From an uncultured Clostridium sp. (GTDB lineage Bacteria > Bacillota > Clostridia > TANB77 > CAG-508): DNA of 38,967 nucleotides. A program made the translations under genes and the position numbers. The stretch lies in NCBI GenBank assembly GCA_946495655.1, contig CAMMDS010000014.1:1-38967 (forward strand). The letters run 5' to 3'. Positions 15,323-26,600 of the stretch are shown one piece after another (position 1 is the stretch's first letter; every line of letters begins with the position of its first letter). The notes under the pieces are model-generated. The model was not told where the DNA came from. It did no database searches and was given only the letters and a program-made list of their open reading frames with translations.

Positions 15323-17509
15323 ATGAATATTAAAACAATAATCTCAGAAGAATTAAATATAAAAGAAAAACAAGTAGAAGCAGCAATAAAATTAATAGAT
15401 GAGGGAAATACTATCCCATTTATTGCCCGTTATAGAAAAGAAGTAACGGGAGGATTGTCTGATGAAATATTAAGAGATTTAGGAGAAAGGCTTACATATT
15501 TAAGAAACTTAGAAAAAAGGAAAGAAGAAGTAACTAAATCTATTGAAGAGCAAGGAAAATTAACAGAAGAAATATCAAAATCTATAGAAGAAGCTAAAAC
15601 TCTTGCAGAAGTTGAAGATATCTATAGACCATACAAGCCAAAAAAGAAAACAAGAGCAACAGTTGCAAAAGCAAAGGGATTAGAACCATTGGCAAATATT
15701 ATTATGGAGCAAAAAGAAACAAAAACAATAGAAGAAATTGCAAAAGCATTTGTAAATGTAGATACTGTGGAAAAGGATGCTCCAAAAGACAAAATTGTTG
15801 CAAATGTAGAAGATGCAATTCAGGGAGCATTAGATATAATTGCAGAAAATATATCGGATAATCCAAAGTATAGAAAAAAGATAAAAGGAATTTGTTATAG
15901 AGAAGCAGCAATAAATGTTAAAGCTACAAAACCAGAGGAAAAATCAAGTTATGATATGTATTACGATTTTAATGAAAGTGTAAATAGACTTCCAAGCCAC
16001 AGAATTTTAGCTATTAATAGAGGAGAAAAAGAAGAGTTTTTAAAAGTAAAAATAGATAAGCCTGAGGATAAAATTTTAGTATATATTGAGCATGATATAA
16101 TAATTGGACATACACAGTTTGAGGAGTATCTTGTAAATACTATAGAGGATAGTTGGAAGAGATTAATAGAGCCATCGATAGACAGAGAAATACGTTCTGA
16201 TTTGACAGAAAAATCAGAAGAAAAAGCTATAAAAGTATTTGGAAAGAATGCAAAACAATTACTTTTAGGAGCACCAATAAAAAATTTAACAGTAATTGGA
16301 TTTGATCCAGCTTATAGAACAGGATGTAAAATAGCTGTTATTGATGAAACTGGAAAAGTATTGGATACAACAACCATTTATCCTACGGAACCACAAAATG
16401 ATGTTGAGAATTCTAGCAAAACTTTGCTTGATTTAATAAAGAAATATGATGTAAATATGTTTGCAATAGGAAATGGTACAGCATCAAGAGAATCTGAAAT
16501 ATTTGTTGCAGATGTTATAAAAAGAGCAAAAGAAGAATTAGGAAAAGATGTGCATTATGCAATAGTATCAGAAGCAGGAGCATCTGTTTATTCTGCATCA
16601 AAACTTGCAACAGAAGAATATCCAGATATAAATGTTTCTTTAAGAGGAGCTATTTCAATTGCAAGGAGGTTACAAGATCCATTAGCTGAGCTTGTAAAAA
16701 TAGATCCTAAATCAATTGGAGTAGGGCAATACCAACATGATGTCGACCAAAAGAAACTTTCAGAAAGTTTAACTGGAGTGGTTGAAGATGCAGTAAATAA
16801 AGTTGGAGTGGATGTAAATACAGCAACACCATCACTTTTACAATATATTTCTGGAATAAATAAAACAATTGCAAACAATATTGTAAAATATAGAGATGAG
16901 AATGGAAAAATTAAAGAAAGAAAAGAATTATTAAAAGTACCTAAACTAGGAAAAGCTGCATTTGAACAATGTGCTGGATTTATACGTGTGTTTGATGGAA
17001 AAAATCCATTAGAAGTTACAGCAGTTCACCCAGAAAGTTATGAGATTGCAGAAAAATTATTAAATAAAATAGGATATAGTAAAAATGAGTTGACAAATAA
17101 AGAAAAACTAAAAGAAATAAAAACGAAGTTAGCTGAAGTAAATATACAAAATACAGCAAAAGAACTTGAAGTAGGGGAAATGACATTAAAAGATATAATA
17201 GATGAACTTTCGAAACCTGGTAGAGACCCAAGAGACGAAATGCCAAAACCAGTATTAAGAGCTGATGTATTAAAATTTGAAGATTTAAGAGAAGGACAAA
17301 TATTAACAGGAACAGTTAGAAATGTTACAGATTTTGGTGCTTTTGTTGATATAGGAGTAAAGCACGATGGATTAGTACATATATCTGAACTAAGTAATAG
17401 CTATGTAAAAAATCCATCAGATATAGTATCTGTGGGAGATATAGTTAAAGTTAAGGTCATTGGAATTGATATAGAAAGACAGAAAGTTAAATTAAGTATG
17501 AAAAACTAA
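15323..17509 (+). CDS. tex: Tex-family RNA-binding transcription accessory protein
   Basis: 728 aa, the normal length of bacterial Tex. Domains in order: N-terminal HTH/Tex_N region (about 1-190; note NTIPFIARYRKEVTGGLSDE), YqgF/RNase H-like domain (about 325-450; VIGFDPAYRTGCKIAVID), helix-hairpin-helix region (about 490-560; SPSLLQYISGINKTIANNI-like stretch and KVPKLGKAAFEQCAGF), a wedge domain, and a C-terminal S1 RNA-binding domain (about 655-728; LREGQILTGTVRNVTDFGAF). Tex binds nucleic acid and affects transcription in several bacteria. An AAGAAGGAAA SD precedes the ATG. The 274 nt upstream hold no other gene. Confidence 0.95.
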   Translation: MNIKTIISEELNIKEKQVEAAIKLIDEGNTIPFIARYRKEVTGGLSDEILRDLGERLTYLRNLEKRKEEVTKSIEEQGKLTEEISKSIEEAKTLAEVEDIYRPYKPKKKTRATVAKAKGLEPLANIIMEQKETKTIEEIAKAFVNVDTVEKDAPKDKIVANVEDAIQGALDIIAENISDNPKYRKKIKGICYREAAINVKATKPEEKSSYDMYYDFNESVNRLPSHRILAINRGEKEEFLKVKIDKPEDKILVYIEHDIIIGHTQFEEYLVNTIEDSWKRLIEPSIDREIRSDLTEKSEEKAIKVFGKNAKQLLLGAPIKNLTVIGFDPAYRTGCKIAVIDETGKVLDTTTIYPTEPQNDVENSSKTLLDLIKKYDVNMFAIGNGTASRESEIFVADVIKRAKEELGKDVHYAIVSEAGASVYSASKLATEEYPDINVSLRGAISIARRLQDPLAELVKIDPKSIGVGQYQHDVDQKKLSESLTGVVEDAVNKVGVDVNTATPSLLQYISGINKTIANNIVKYRDENGKIKERKELLKVPKLGKAAFEQCAGFIRVFDGKNPLEVTAVHPESYEIAEKLLNKIGYSKNELTNKEKLKEIKTKLAEVNIQNTAKELEVGEMTLKDIIDELSKPGRDPRDEMPKPVLRADVLKFEDLREGQILTGTVRNVTDFGAFVDIGVKHDGLVHISELSNSYVKNPSDIVSVGDIVKVKVIGIDIERQKVKLSMKN

Positions 17510-17514
17510 AAAAC

Positions 17515-17548
17515 GAGCAATTGGGGAGTGTCCACAATTGCTCATTTT
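17515..17548 (+). terminator. Terminator of tex with GGGGA...TCC loop
   Basis: GAGCAATTG (17515-17523) pairs with CAATTGCTC (17535-17543), followed by a T run. The loop region GGGGAGTGTCC resembles the GGGGAC cores of the other palindromic repeats in this window. Confidence 0.85.
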
Positions 17549-17556
17549 TAAGTTTA

Positions 17557-18613
17557 TTAAGCAGGATAATTTTCTTTTATTTTTTCTATTTTATCATATT
17601 CATTATCCAATATATCCAAAAATGTTTTACCTATTTCAGGATCAAATTGTGTTCCTAAGTTTTTCTCTATTTCTGAGCGAACTATATCAATAGGTAGTGA
17701 ATCTCTATATGTCCTTTTTGATGTCATTGCATCAAAAGCATCTGCTACAGCAGCAATCCTAGCAAAATAAGGAATATTTTCACCTTTTAACTGGCCAGGA
17801 TAACCTCGCCCATCATATCTTTCGTGATGATGCTTTACAATTGGTATAATATCTTTGAATACTTCTGCATTACATAATATATGTGCACCTATAGATGGGT
17901 GATTCTTTATTTCAGAGTACTCATCATCTGTTAGCTTAGATTCCTTTAATAATATACTATCAGGTATTCCTATTTTTCCAATATCATGAAATAATCCGAC
18001 CGATTCTTAATGTTTTTATATCATTTTCAGATAAACCAAGCTTTTCTCCAATTAACACAGAATACTCGGATACTCTGTCAGAATGTCCTCTAGTATATGG
18101 ATCTTTTGCTTCAACAGTATATCTAAGAGTTTGAATACTTTCTAAATATGCTTTTTCAAGTTTCTCATATGTATTTGAAAGCTCTTCATTTATTCTTTTT
18201 ATCTCATTCATTTGTTTAATAGATTTAATACCAGATTCTATTAAAAGTAGTAATTGGTCAAATTTATCACTTTTTTCACAATATCCCTGTATATCTAATC
18301 TTCTAATAGTTTCAAGTGGAGGTGCTAAATCTTTATGTCCTGTAAGCAAGAGAATATATAGTTCTTTATTAAATTTACGAATTTCCTCAACAACTTGATC
18401 GCCATGTATAGGTTCCATTATAAAGTCAAGAACCATTAAGTCAAAATGTTCATTTTTGACTTTTTCAATTGCTTCCATAGGATTTGTAACACCCGTAAAT
18501 TCATATCCAGATCTTTTTAAAAATATTGAAAGTGAATCTACAATTCCTTCTTCATCATCCACAGCTATAATTTTGTAACCATTTGACTGTGCCATATGTT
18601 CATTTTTTCTCAT
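17557..18613 (-). pseudogene. Response regulator/HD-GYP phosphodiesterase with a one-base frameshift
   Basis: Residues about 13-125 are a receiver domain: acidic pair VDDEEG, phospho-acceptor in LMVLDFIMEP, Thr in LLLTGHKD, and Lys replaced within GYCEKSDKF, where the K is retained. A helical linker and the start of an HD-GYP domain follow (RYTVEAKDPYTRGHSDRVSEYS). The frame stops at 17984 after LRIGRIIS. An extra base at 17998 causes this. Removing it restores LRIGGLFHDIGKIGIPDS and then HHHERYDGRGYPGQ, ADAFDAMTSKRTYRDSLP and a stop at 17557-17559. HD-GYP proteins degrade cyclic di-GMP. The break removes the catalytic core, so this is a recent pseudogene, a strain variant or a base-call error. 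It follows its sensor kinase. Confidence 0.85.
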
Positions 18614-18719
18614 AACATCACCTTCATTTATAAATTATTCTAATTATATTAGTACTTTAAGCAAAAATCAAGATACTTTTAATAAAAAAACGAAAATCGG
18701 TTAATGTTTACGCTAGCAG

Positions 18720-20531
18720 TTATTTGAATGGAATTATTATATTAAATGTAGTTCCTTTACCTTTTTCACTTTCAAAAGTGATTTCACCATTAAAATGAGC
18801 TTTTATAGTAGAGTATGACATAAATAATCCAAGACCTGTTCCGTTTTTACCTTTAGTAGTAATCATTTCTTTAAATAATTTTTTCTTTACGCCTTCTGGT
18901 AAACCACATCCATAATCTTTTACTGATATAACTATATTATTTCCTGTTTTATCAACAATTAAGTCTATATCCTTATTTGGCGTGCCATTATATGCTTGAA
19001 TACTATTAGATATCATATTGTTTATAACTTGAACTAAGCTAGTTATATCACCATTAAGAGTAGTATTTTTATCAATATTAATTTTTATATTTAGTGTTAA
19101 TAAAGCATTCTTAAGTTCATGTTTCATTAAAATATTAACTCTTTTTACAAGTTCATCAATATCAAAAGATGTAGACTGATTTTCTGATAGAGTTACAGCT
19201 TGTCCTTTAACAGCAGTAATTACATCAGACATATATTCTGTATATGATTTAATTTTACTTACCCAATCATACATATCTTTTGCAATAGCATGATGATCTT
19301 CATAAGTTACTTCAGGGTCTCCTATAGATTCATCATATTCGTTTATTAAATCTGTCAATCCCTCGGCAGCTCCAGAAATTGACATTATAGGTGTTTTTAA
19401 GTTATGAGCAATACCACCAATTAACTGTCCAAGTGATGCTAAACGTTCTCTTTCCATGAGCATATTTTGATTATTTTTAATTTGCTCTAAGTCCAATATA
19501 TGTTGTGTAATATCTTTAAATAATACCAGGGTTCCGATAAAAAAGTCATCTGAAAAGATACTTGCAACTTCAACAGTATATACTTTGTGATTATTTGTAG
19601 ATTGTATTTGCATACTATATGTTTCATATGTTGTTCTTGATTTAATAATATAATCCTTTAATATAGTTAAGTCTTTTTGGCTAATATATTTTGAACTTTT
19701 ATTTGAAAAGAAATTACTATTTCTTAAAGTAGCAGAATCCATATTAGAAATATTTAAAAAAGTTTTATTATAGTCTGTGATTATGAATTCATCATTTATT
19801 ACTACATATCCATCAGATATTCTATCAACAATTTTTTGAAGTGCAATTGGTGTAACTTTTAAAAACTTAAATTTAATAATTGCAAGTCCAGAAAAAATTG
19901 CAGTAATTGTAAATGCAATAGGAGTTATATATATTGTCATTGGAATACCAAGAACTCCTAATAAATTAATTATAATAGGAACTGAAACACCTAGTATTAT
20001 TAAAATGGATTGCTTTGAAAAAAATCCAGCATTTCTAATACAATATTTTAATAAATAATATATTGCAACAAAAAATAGTGCAAAGCTATATATAGAATGA
20101 ACATAAAAGTATGGGCCAAATGTTGTATATGCAGTGCTTGTATTGTAAACCACATAAAACAAATGGTGATAATCATTTGTCCATATTATTAAAAGTGTTA
20201 GTATTGGTATGATAAAAAATAATAAATATTTTTTCTTGAATTTAAAGTTTGATTTAGCAAAAATCATACTAAAAAATAAAAATGCAACAGGTAAAAAACA
20301 TGTACCAATATAAACAAAATAATCATAATAAACAGGTTCAATATCCCATTTATCTGCAAAAACTAATGAAATTAGTTGGCCAACACAACAAATCATTAAG
20401 CACACAACAAATAAAGAAAAAGAAATGTTAAGTGCTTTTTTCCTTGAATTATTTAAGGTCGTAACTAGTAATATACCTAGTGATATTGTACAAATAGATA
20501 AAGCTATAATATAAATTTGATTTGTTTCCAT
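18720..20531 (-). CDS. Sensor histidine kinase with 7TM-type input region
   Basis: About 603 aa. Roughly residues 1-220 hold seven membrane helices (7TMR-HisK type, with the LIIWTNDYHHLFY loop), 225-345 a PAS domain (VVINDEFIITDYNKTFLNIS), then the phospho-acceptor helix GQLIGGIAHNLKTPIMSISG. The ATPase domain has the N box NNMISNSIQAYNG, G1 VKDYGCGLP and G2 TTKGKNGTGLGLFMS. Start choice: a GTG at 20540 overlaps the SD (AAGGGTGG); the ATG at 20531 follows at good spacing. The probable partner is the downstream response regulator/HD-GYP gene 106 nt away, which is frameshifted. If that break is real, the kinase has lost its output. The signal sensed is unknown. Confidence 0.88.
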   Translation of the reverse strand: METNQIYIIALSICTISLGILLVTTLNNSRKKALNISFSLFVVCLMICCVGQLISLVFADKWDIEPVYYDYFVYIGTCFLPVAFLFFSMIFAKSNFKFKKKYLLFFIIPILTLLIIWTNDYHHLFYVVYNTSTAYTTFGPYFYVHSIYSFALFFVAIYYLLKYCIRNAGFFSKQSILIILGVSVPIIINLLGVLGIPMTIYITPIAFTITAIFSGLAIIKFKFLKVTPIALQKIVDRISDGYVVINDEFIITDYNKTFLNISNMDSATLRNSNFFSNKSSKYISQKDLTILKDYIIKSRTTYETYSMQIQSTNNHKVYTVEVASIFSDDFFIGTLVLFKDITQHILDLEQIKNNQNMLMERERLASLGQLIGGIAHNLKTPIMSISGAAEGLTDLINEYDESIGDPEVTYEDHHAIAKDMYDWVSKIKSYTEYMSDVITAVKGQAVTLSENQSTSFDIDELVKRVNILMKHELKNALLTLNIKINIDKNTTLNGDITSLVQVINNMISNSIQAYNGTPNKDIDLIVDKTGNNIVISVKDYGCGLPEGVKKKLFKEMITTKGKNGTGLGLFMSYSTIKAHFNGEITFESEKGKGTTFNIIIPFK

Positions 20532-20561
20532 AAAAACCACCCTTCTATTTTTAAATATATT

Positions 20562-20597
20562 AAAACCTCTAGAAATTGTGAAATTTATAGAGGTTTT
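20562..20597 (-). terminator. Terminator of the NRPS gene
   Basis: On the minus strand AAAACCTCTA pairs with TAGAGGTTTT around a 16-nt loop and runs into T-rich sequence. It begins 10 nt after the NRPS stop codon and separates it from the sensor-kinase gene. Confidence 0.78.
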
Positions 20598-20606
20598 TGC
20601 ATCAAT

Positions 20607-23600
20607 TTATGAAATATACCCTATATTTTTCAAATAATTTAAATATTTAAAGATATATTCTTTAGAAATCTCTGGCCACTCAAAACCAATATCGCGTAGT
20701 ACTAAATTAGAAAAATGATTATCTAATTTAACATCTGATTCATACTGTAACTTTTTATCAGAATCAAAATCATTTATAATTCCTGATAAAATATTATTAT
20801 TATTTTCAAGAGTATCATTAATAATATTTACAAATTCTTTATTATCCACAAAATGCATTTCTAAACCATATTCATTTAAAAAATCTACCATTTTAGTTAA
20901 ATCTAAATGTTTGTTATTAAATAAATGCAATATAGTATATTTTAAATTATTTTGTATAATTTGTACTATAGCATTAGCACATACGTCAACAGGGGTAAAC
21001 TCTAAATATCCAGTTTTCAAATAATCAGGAATACATTTTAATTTAATAAATGAAATTAATCTATTTAAAAATGCATTCTCAGAAATATTTATTTGGAATT
21101 TTCCATCTGAATATCTATTAGTTATATTTCCAAGCCTTATAATAATTGCAGATAATTCGTTATTAGCAACATTTTCCAAAATTAATCTTTCAGCAATAAA
21201 TTTTGTATGTATATAAATATTTGATAAATCTTGATTTATATATAAATTATTTTCTCTAAATGTTGTCTTTTCTTTTACTTGTGATGCATTAAAGCTATCT
21301 TCTGCAAAAACATTACCTGATACGCTTAATGTCGAAATATGATACAATTTTACATCAAAATTTTTGCAAAAGTCAATAATATTTTGAACACCTTCTATAT
21401 TTGTTTTATCAAATAAATCTTGACTTCCATAGTGTTTAACTATTGCAGCAGAATTTATTACACAAGAAATTTTATTTCCTAATTTGTCATATTTATTATC
21501 TAATAAGCCAAAATGAGGTTTTGCTATATCACCTTCGATTATTTTTATTCTATTTCCAATATAGCTATCATACTTATTTTCAAAATAGAAATGTAAAGTT
21601 TTTATAAGTCTACTAGTTATATCTATATTATTTTTCTTACGAATTAAGCAATAAACATTTGCTGTTGTGTTAGATAAAAGTTCATCTAATATATGTATTC
21701 CTACAAACCCAGTAACACCAACAAGTAATACATTCTCTAATTTTACAGTATTTACATCAGTATCAATAGGTTCAGAATTTTTTTCAATTAATTTATTTAT
21801 ATTACTATAATCATAATTTTCTATATCTAATTGTTTTACTACAGAAGATGTCTTATTCGCAAGTTCTTTTATTGTAGGGTGTGTAAATATATCTGAATAA
21901 TTTATATTAATGCCAAGCTTAAATATTTCAATTTGAAGCTTAATTGCAATTAATGAATCTCCACCTAATTCAAAGAAATTATCATTTATTCCTATTTTGT
22001 CCACTTTCAAGAACTGTTTCCATAACTCTACTAATTTCTTTTCTAAATCAGTATGTGGTTCTTCATATTCTGAGCTTATACTTACAGATAAATTATTTAA
22101 ATATTTAGTATCTATTTTTCCATTTACAGTCAATACAAATTTATCTAATTGAATTAATAAATTTGGAATACTGTAAAATGGCAATTTTGAGCTTAGAAAA
22201 CTACGAAGATCATTTATTACAATTTTCTTACTTGCTGTAAAATATGCAACTAGATATTTATTATCATTTTCTTCTTTAACAATAACTTGACATTTTGTAA
22301 TAGTAGGATATTTTAAAATTGTATTAGAAATTTCATTTAATTCTATCCTATGTCCTTTAATTTTTATTTGGTTGTCATTTCTACCAATAAATGATAAATT
22401 ACCATCTTCATTTAATTTTACAACATCACCAGTTTTATACATTATTTGGTTATGATTATATTTACAAGGGATATATCTTTCCTTAGTCATTTTTTCATTA
22501 TTTAAATAACCTTTTCCAACATTATCTCCACAGATATATAGTTCACCACTTACTCCAAAAGGTACAGGTTGCAAGTCTTTATCTAATACATATGCTTGTA
22601 AATTATGTAGTGGTTTTCCTATTGGTATAGTATCATAATGTATATTTTCATTTTTTCTAAATACAAAAGCTGTGCAACATATAGTAGTTTCTGTAGGACC
22701 ATATCCATTTACAATTCTCATGTTAGGTGAAAGCGAAAAATATTTTTTCATTAATTCTACTTTGATTGGTTCAACACCAATTAAAATTTTATTTAAATTA
22801 ACCTCATATCCTGATAATATAGAATATACTTCTTCTAAAATATTTGGTGGAAGATATGCCATTGTAATTTTTTTATCAACAATAGTTTTACAATAATCAA
22901 ATATATCTTCTATATTTTCATGTGGATATAAATATAATGTTGCACCATTAAGTAGAGTAAAGAAAAATTCCCACATACTAACATCAAAAGAAATATTTGT
23001 AGTAGATAAGCAGATATCATCATTATTTACACTATTACCAAATAAGTTTTTAAAAGAATGTATAAAATTATTTAAATTCTTATTTGTTATTTTTACACCT
23101 TTAGGCGCCCCGGTAGAACCTGATGTATAAATAATATATAATATATCATCTGGAAGTATTTTTTCTTTTATATTAGTTTCTACATCATCAATATGAATTT
23201 CATCTATATTAATTTTAGTTATATTATCTATCACAAGATTTGGAGAAGAATTATCAACTACTACAGTTTTTGCATTACTATTAGATAAAATATAATTAAT
23301 TCTATCTTGTGGTAATTCTGTAGAAATAGGTAAATATATTGCACCACATTTCATTGCACCAAGCATTGCAATTATTAGGTTAGAAGATCTTTTTAATAAT
23401 GTAGCTACAATTTCTCCTTTTTTAATTCCTTGTGAAATTAAATAAGCAGAAAATTCATTTACTTTTTCATATAATTCCTCATAACTTATTTTTTGCTCAT
23501 TATATATAATTGCTGTATTATTGTTATTTTTTGCAATTTCTTCAAATAGTTCAAAAATACTTTTATCACTTGGATAATCTAAACTATTTTGATTATATTT

Positions 23601-26600
23601 ATTTAAAATTAAATCTTTTTCTTCATCTGAAAGCATATTAATTTCAGATATTTGTATATTAGGATTATCAAGTATTATATCCAATATATTAATATAATGT
23701 TTCAAAAATTTGTCCATAAAATTTTTATCAAATAATTTAGTACAATATTCTAAATTTAATTTTAAATCATTTCCTTCAGGTATAATTTCTAATGAAAAAT
23801 CAAATTTAGAAGAATGATTATCAGGGATATAATACTCAGTATCTATGCCATCTAAATGTACATGTGGATTACCATTGTTTTGATAAGTAAACATAGTATC
23901 GAATAATGGATTTCTACTTGTATCTCTACTTATGTTTAAATCTTTTACAAGCTCATCAAATGGATATGTTTGATGTTCAAAAGCTGTAAATAGGTTTGCT
24001 GTATTTATTCTTAAATAATCTGCAAATTTAGAATTTGAATCTATATTAGTACGTAATGCTAAAGTATTTACAAACATTCCAATTATATTGTAAAATTCGC
24101 TTCTTTCCCTTCCAACAATAGGACTTCCTACTATTATATCTGTTTGGTTAGTATATTTATATAATAAAGTATAATAAACAGTTAATAATAAAGAATAAGG
24201 AGTACAATTATATTTTTTGCAAAATTCTTCCACCTTCTTATCTTGTGGTATAGTAGCATATACTTTACTTCCTTCAAAAGACTGAACCACAGGTCTTGAA
24301 TAATTTGTAGGCATATTTAATACTGGAAGTTCGCCTTCAAATTGTCTTAACCAATATGACTTATTTTTCTTATATTCTTCTGAATTTAAGTTATTATTTT
24401 CCCATACAGAATAATCTATATAATCAATATCAGAAGAAGATGTTCTTAAGTCATTATATAAATTACACAATTCATTTACAAATAGTGAAATAGATTCTCC
24501 ATCACAAATAATGTGATGTATATCTATAAATAATGCTGCTGAATTATCGCTAAACACATGTAATTCAGCTCTAATTAAAGGAGCTTTACTTAAATCAAAA
24601 GGTTTTAGAAATGAATTAAATATTTGCTCTAAATCTTTTTCCTTTTCATTTATAATATTAAGTTTAAAATCTATTTTTTCTATAAGTTTTTGTTTAACAT
24701 CATCATCTTGATTAACTTCGAAATATGTTCTAAAAGCACAATGATTATTTAATACAGTATTTATAGCATTTTCTAATTTTGTAGCATCTGGGCATTTATC
24801 AAATAATAAAGCACCAGGAGTATTATATGTTATTGTATTTGGGTCCATATTAATAGTAAAATATATTCTTCTTTGAGCAGAACTTAATGGGTAAGAGTCC
24901 TGTATAGGAGCTTTAGCAATAGTCGTACTAGTCTGATTTTTCTTTTCTTGTAATGAATCTATATGTTTAGCTAAAGATTTTATTGTAGAATACTGAAAAA
25001 TATCTTTTATATTAATTTTTACTCCAAATTCACTATATACTTCTGAAACTAGCTTTATAGAACATAATGAATCTCCACCTAAGTTAAAGAAGTTAGAATC
25101 AGTACTAATTTTTTCAATATCCAATATCTCATTCCATAATTTAGAAAGTTTAATTTCTGTGTTTGTTTTAGGAGCAATGTAACTATTCTCCTGTATTTGT
25201 ATATCAGGTAGCTCTTTAGTATCTATTTTTCCATTTAAAGTTATTGGCAAAGAATCCATAAAAACAATGTGTGATGGTATCATGTAATATGGAAGGCTGT
25301 GCTTCAAATTATCTTGTATTTGTTCTTCTGTAATGTCAGAAGATTTAATAACATATGAACAAATACAGTCTATATTATTAACTTTTTTTATAACAGAAAC
25401 AGCATTAATAATTCCATTTATTTTTGTAATTCTGTTTGTAATTTCGTCAAGTTCAATACGTAATCCACGAAGTTTTACTTGTGCATCACGTCTTCCAATG
25501 TAAATAATATTTCCATCTTTAGCATATTTGCCCATATCACCTGTTTTATACATTATGCTATCTGAATAAATATCTTTTACAAAAGATTTTTTCGTAATCT
25601 CTTCATTATTGATATATCCTTTTCCAACTCCATCACCACATATACATATTTCGCCTGTATATCCAATAGGAAGTATATTTAAATCATCATTCAATATGTA
25701 AATTCTTGTGTTTAGGAATGGAACACCTATAGTTATATCTTCACTATCTGTAATTTCTTTGTTTGAAGCACAAGCTGTACATTCAGAAGGGCCATATCCA
25801 TTAAAAATTTTAGCGTTTGAACACTCTCTAAGACGTTTATATAAAGAGTCCTTAAAAACTTCTCCACCAAGTTGAATGACCTTTACATTTTTTAGAGAAG
25901 ATTTTGTTTCGTCATTTAATAAAAGTAGCTCTATTTTAGATGGTGTACTTAAAATAAAATCTACATTATATTTCTTTATTAATTCGCTTGTATAAGCAGG
26001 AATTTTTTGTTCTTCTTCATTTGTAAGAATTACTGTCTTTCCAGAAAGAAGTGATACAAAATTCTCAACAATAAACATATCAAATGCTACAGTACTAGTA
26101 CTTAAAAAGTTCTCACAGGTATCTGTATATAAAAACTTCTTATAACTATTAACCATGTTAATAACACCTATTCTTTTTAGTTCAACTCCCTTAGGTGTTC
26201 CTGTTGAGCCAGAGGTATAAATAACACAAAATGCATCTTCGTTATTTGTTTCTGCATTTGGATTATCAGCTTCTTTATTAAAATCAACTGTATCAATTAA
26301 TAACTTATCTTCATATTCAATTTCCATAGAAGATGTAGTTATTAATGTTTTTGCCTTAGCATTAGATAACATATATTCTATTCTATCTTGTGGAAGTGCA
26401 GGGTCAATAAGCATATACCCAGCACCAGCCTTCAATGTACCAAAAACAGAAACTAGTGTTTCAAAAGACCTATTTAGCATGATACCAACAATATCATTTC
26501 TTTTTACACCTTTATTAATTAATATATCTGCAATTATATTTGCTTTATTATTTAGTTCTTCATAGCTCATTTTATTATTCTGAAAAACAATAGCTGTTTT

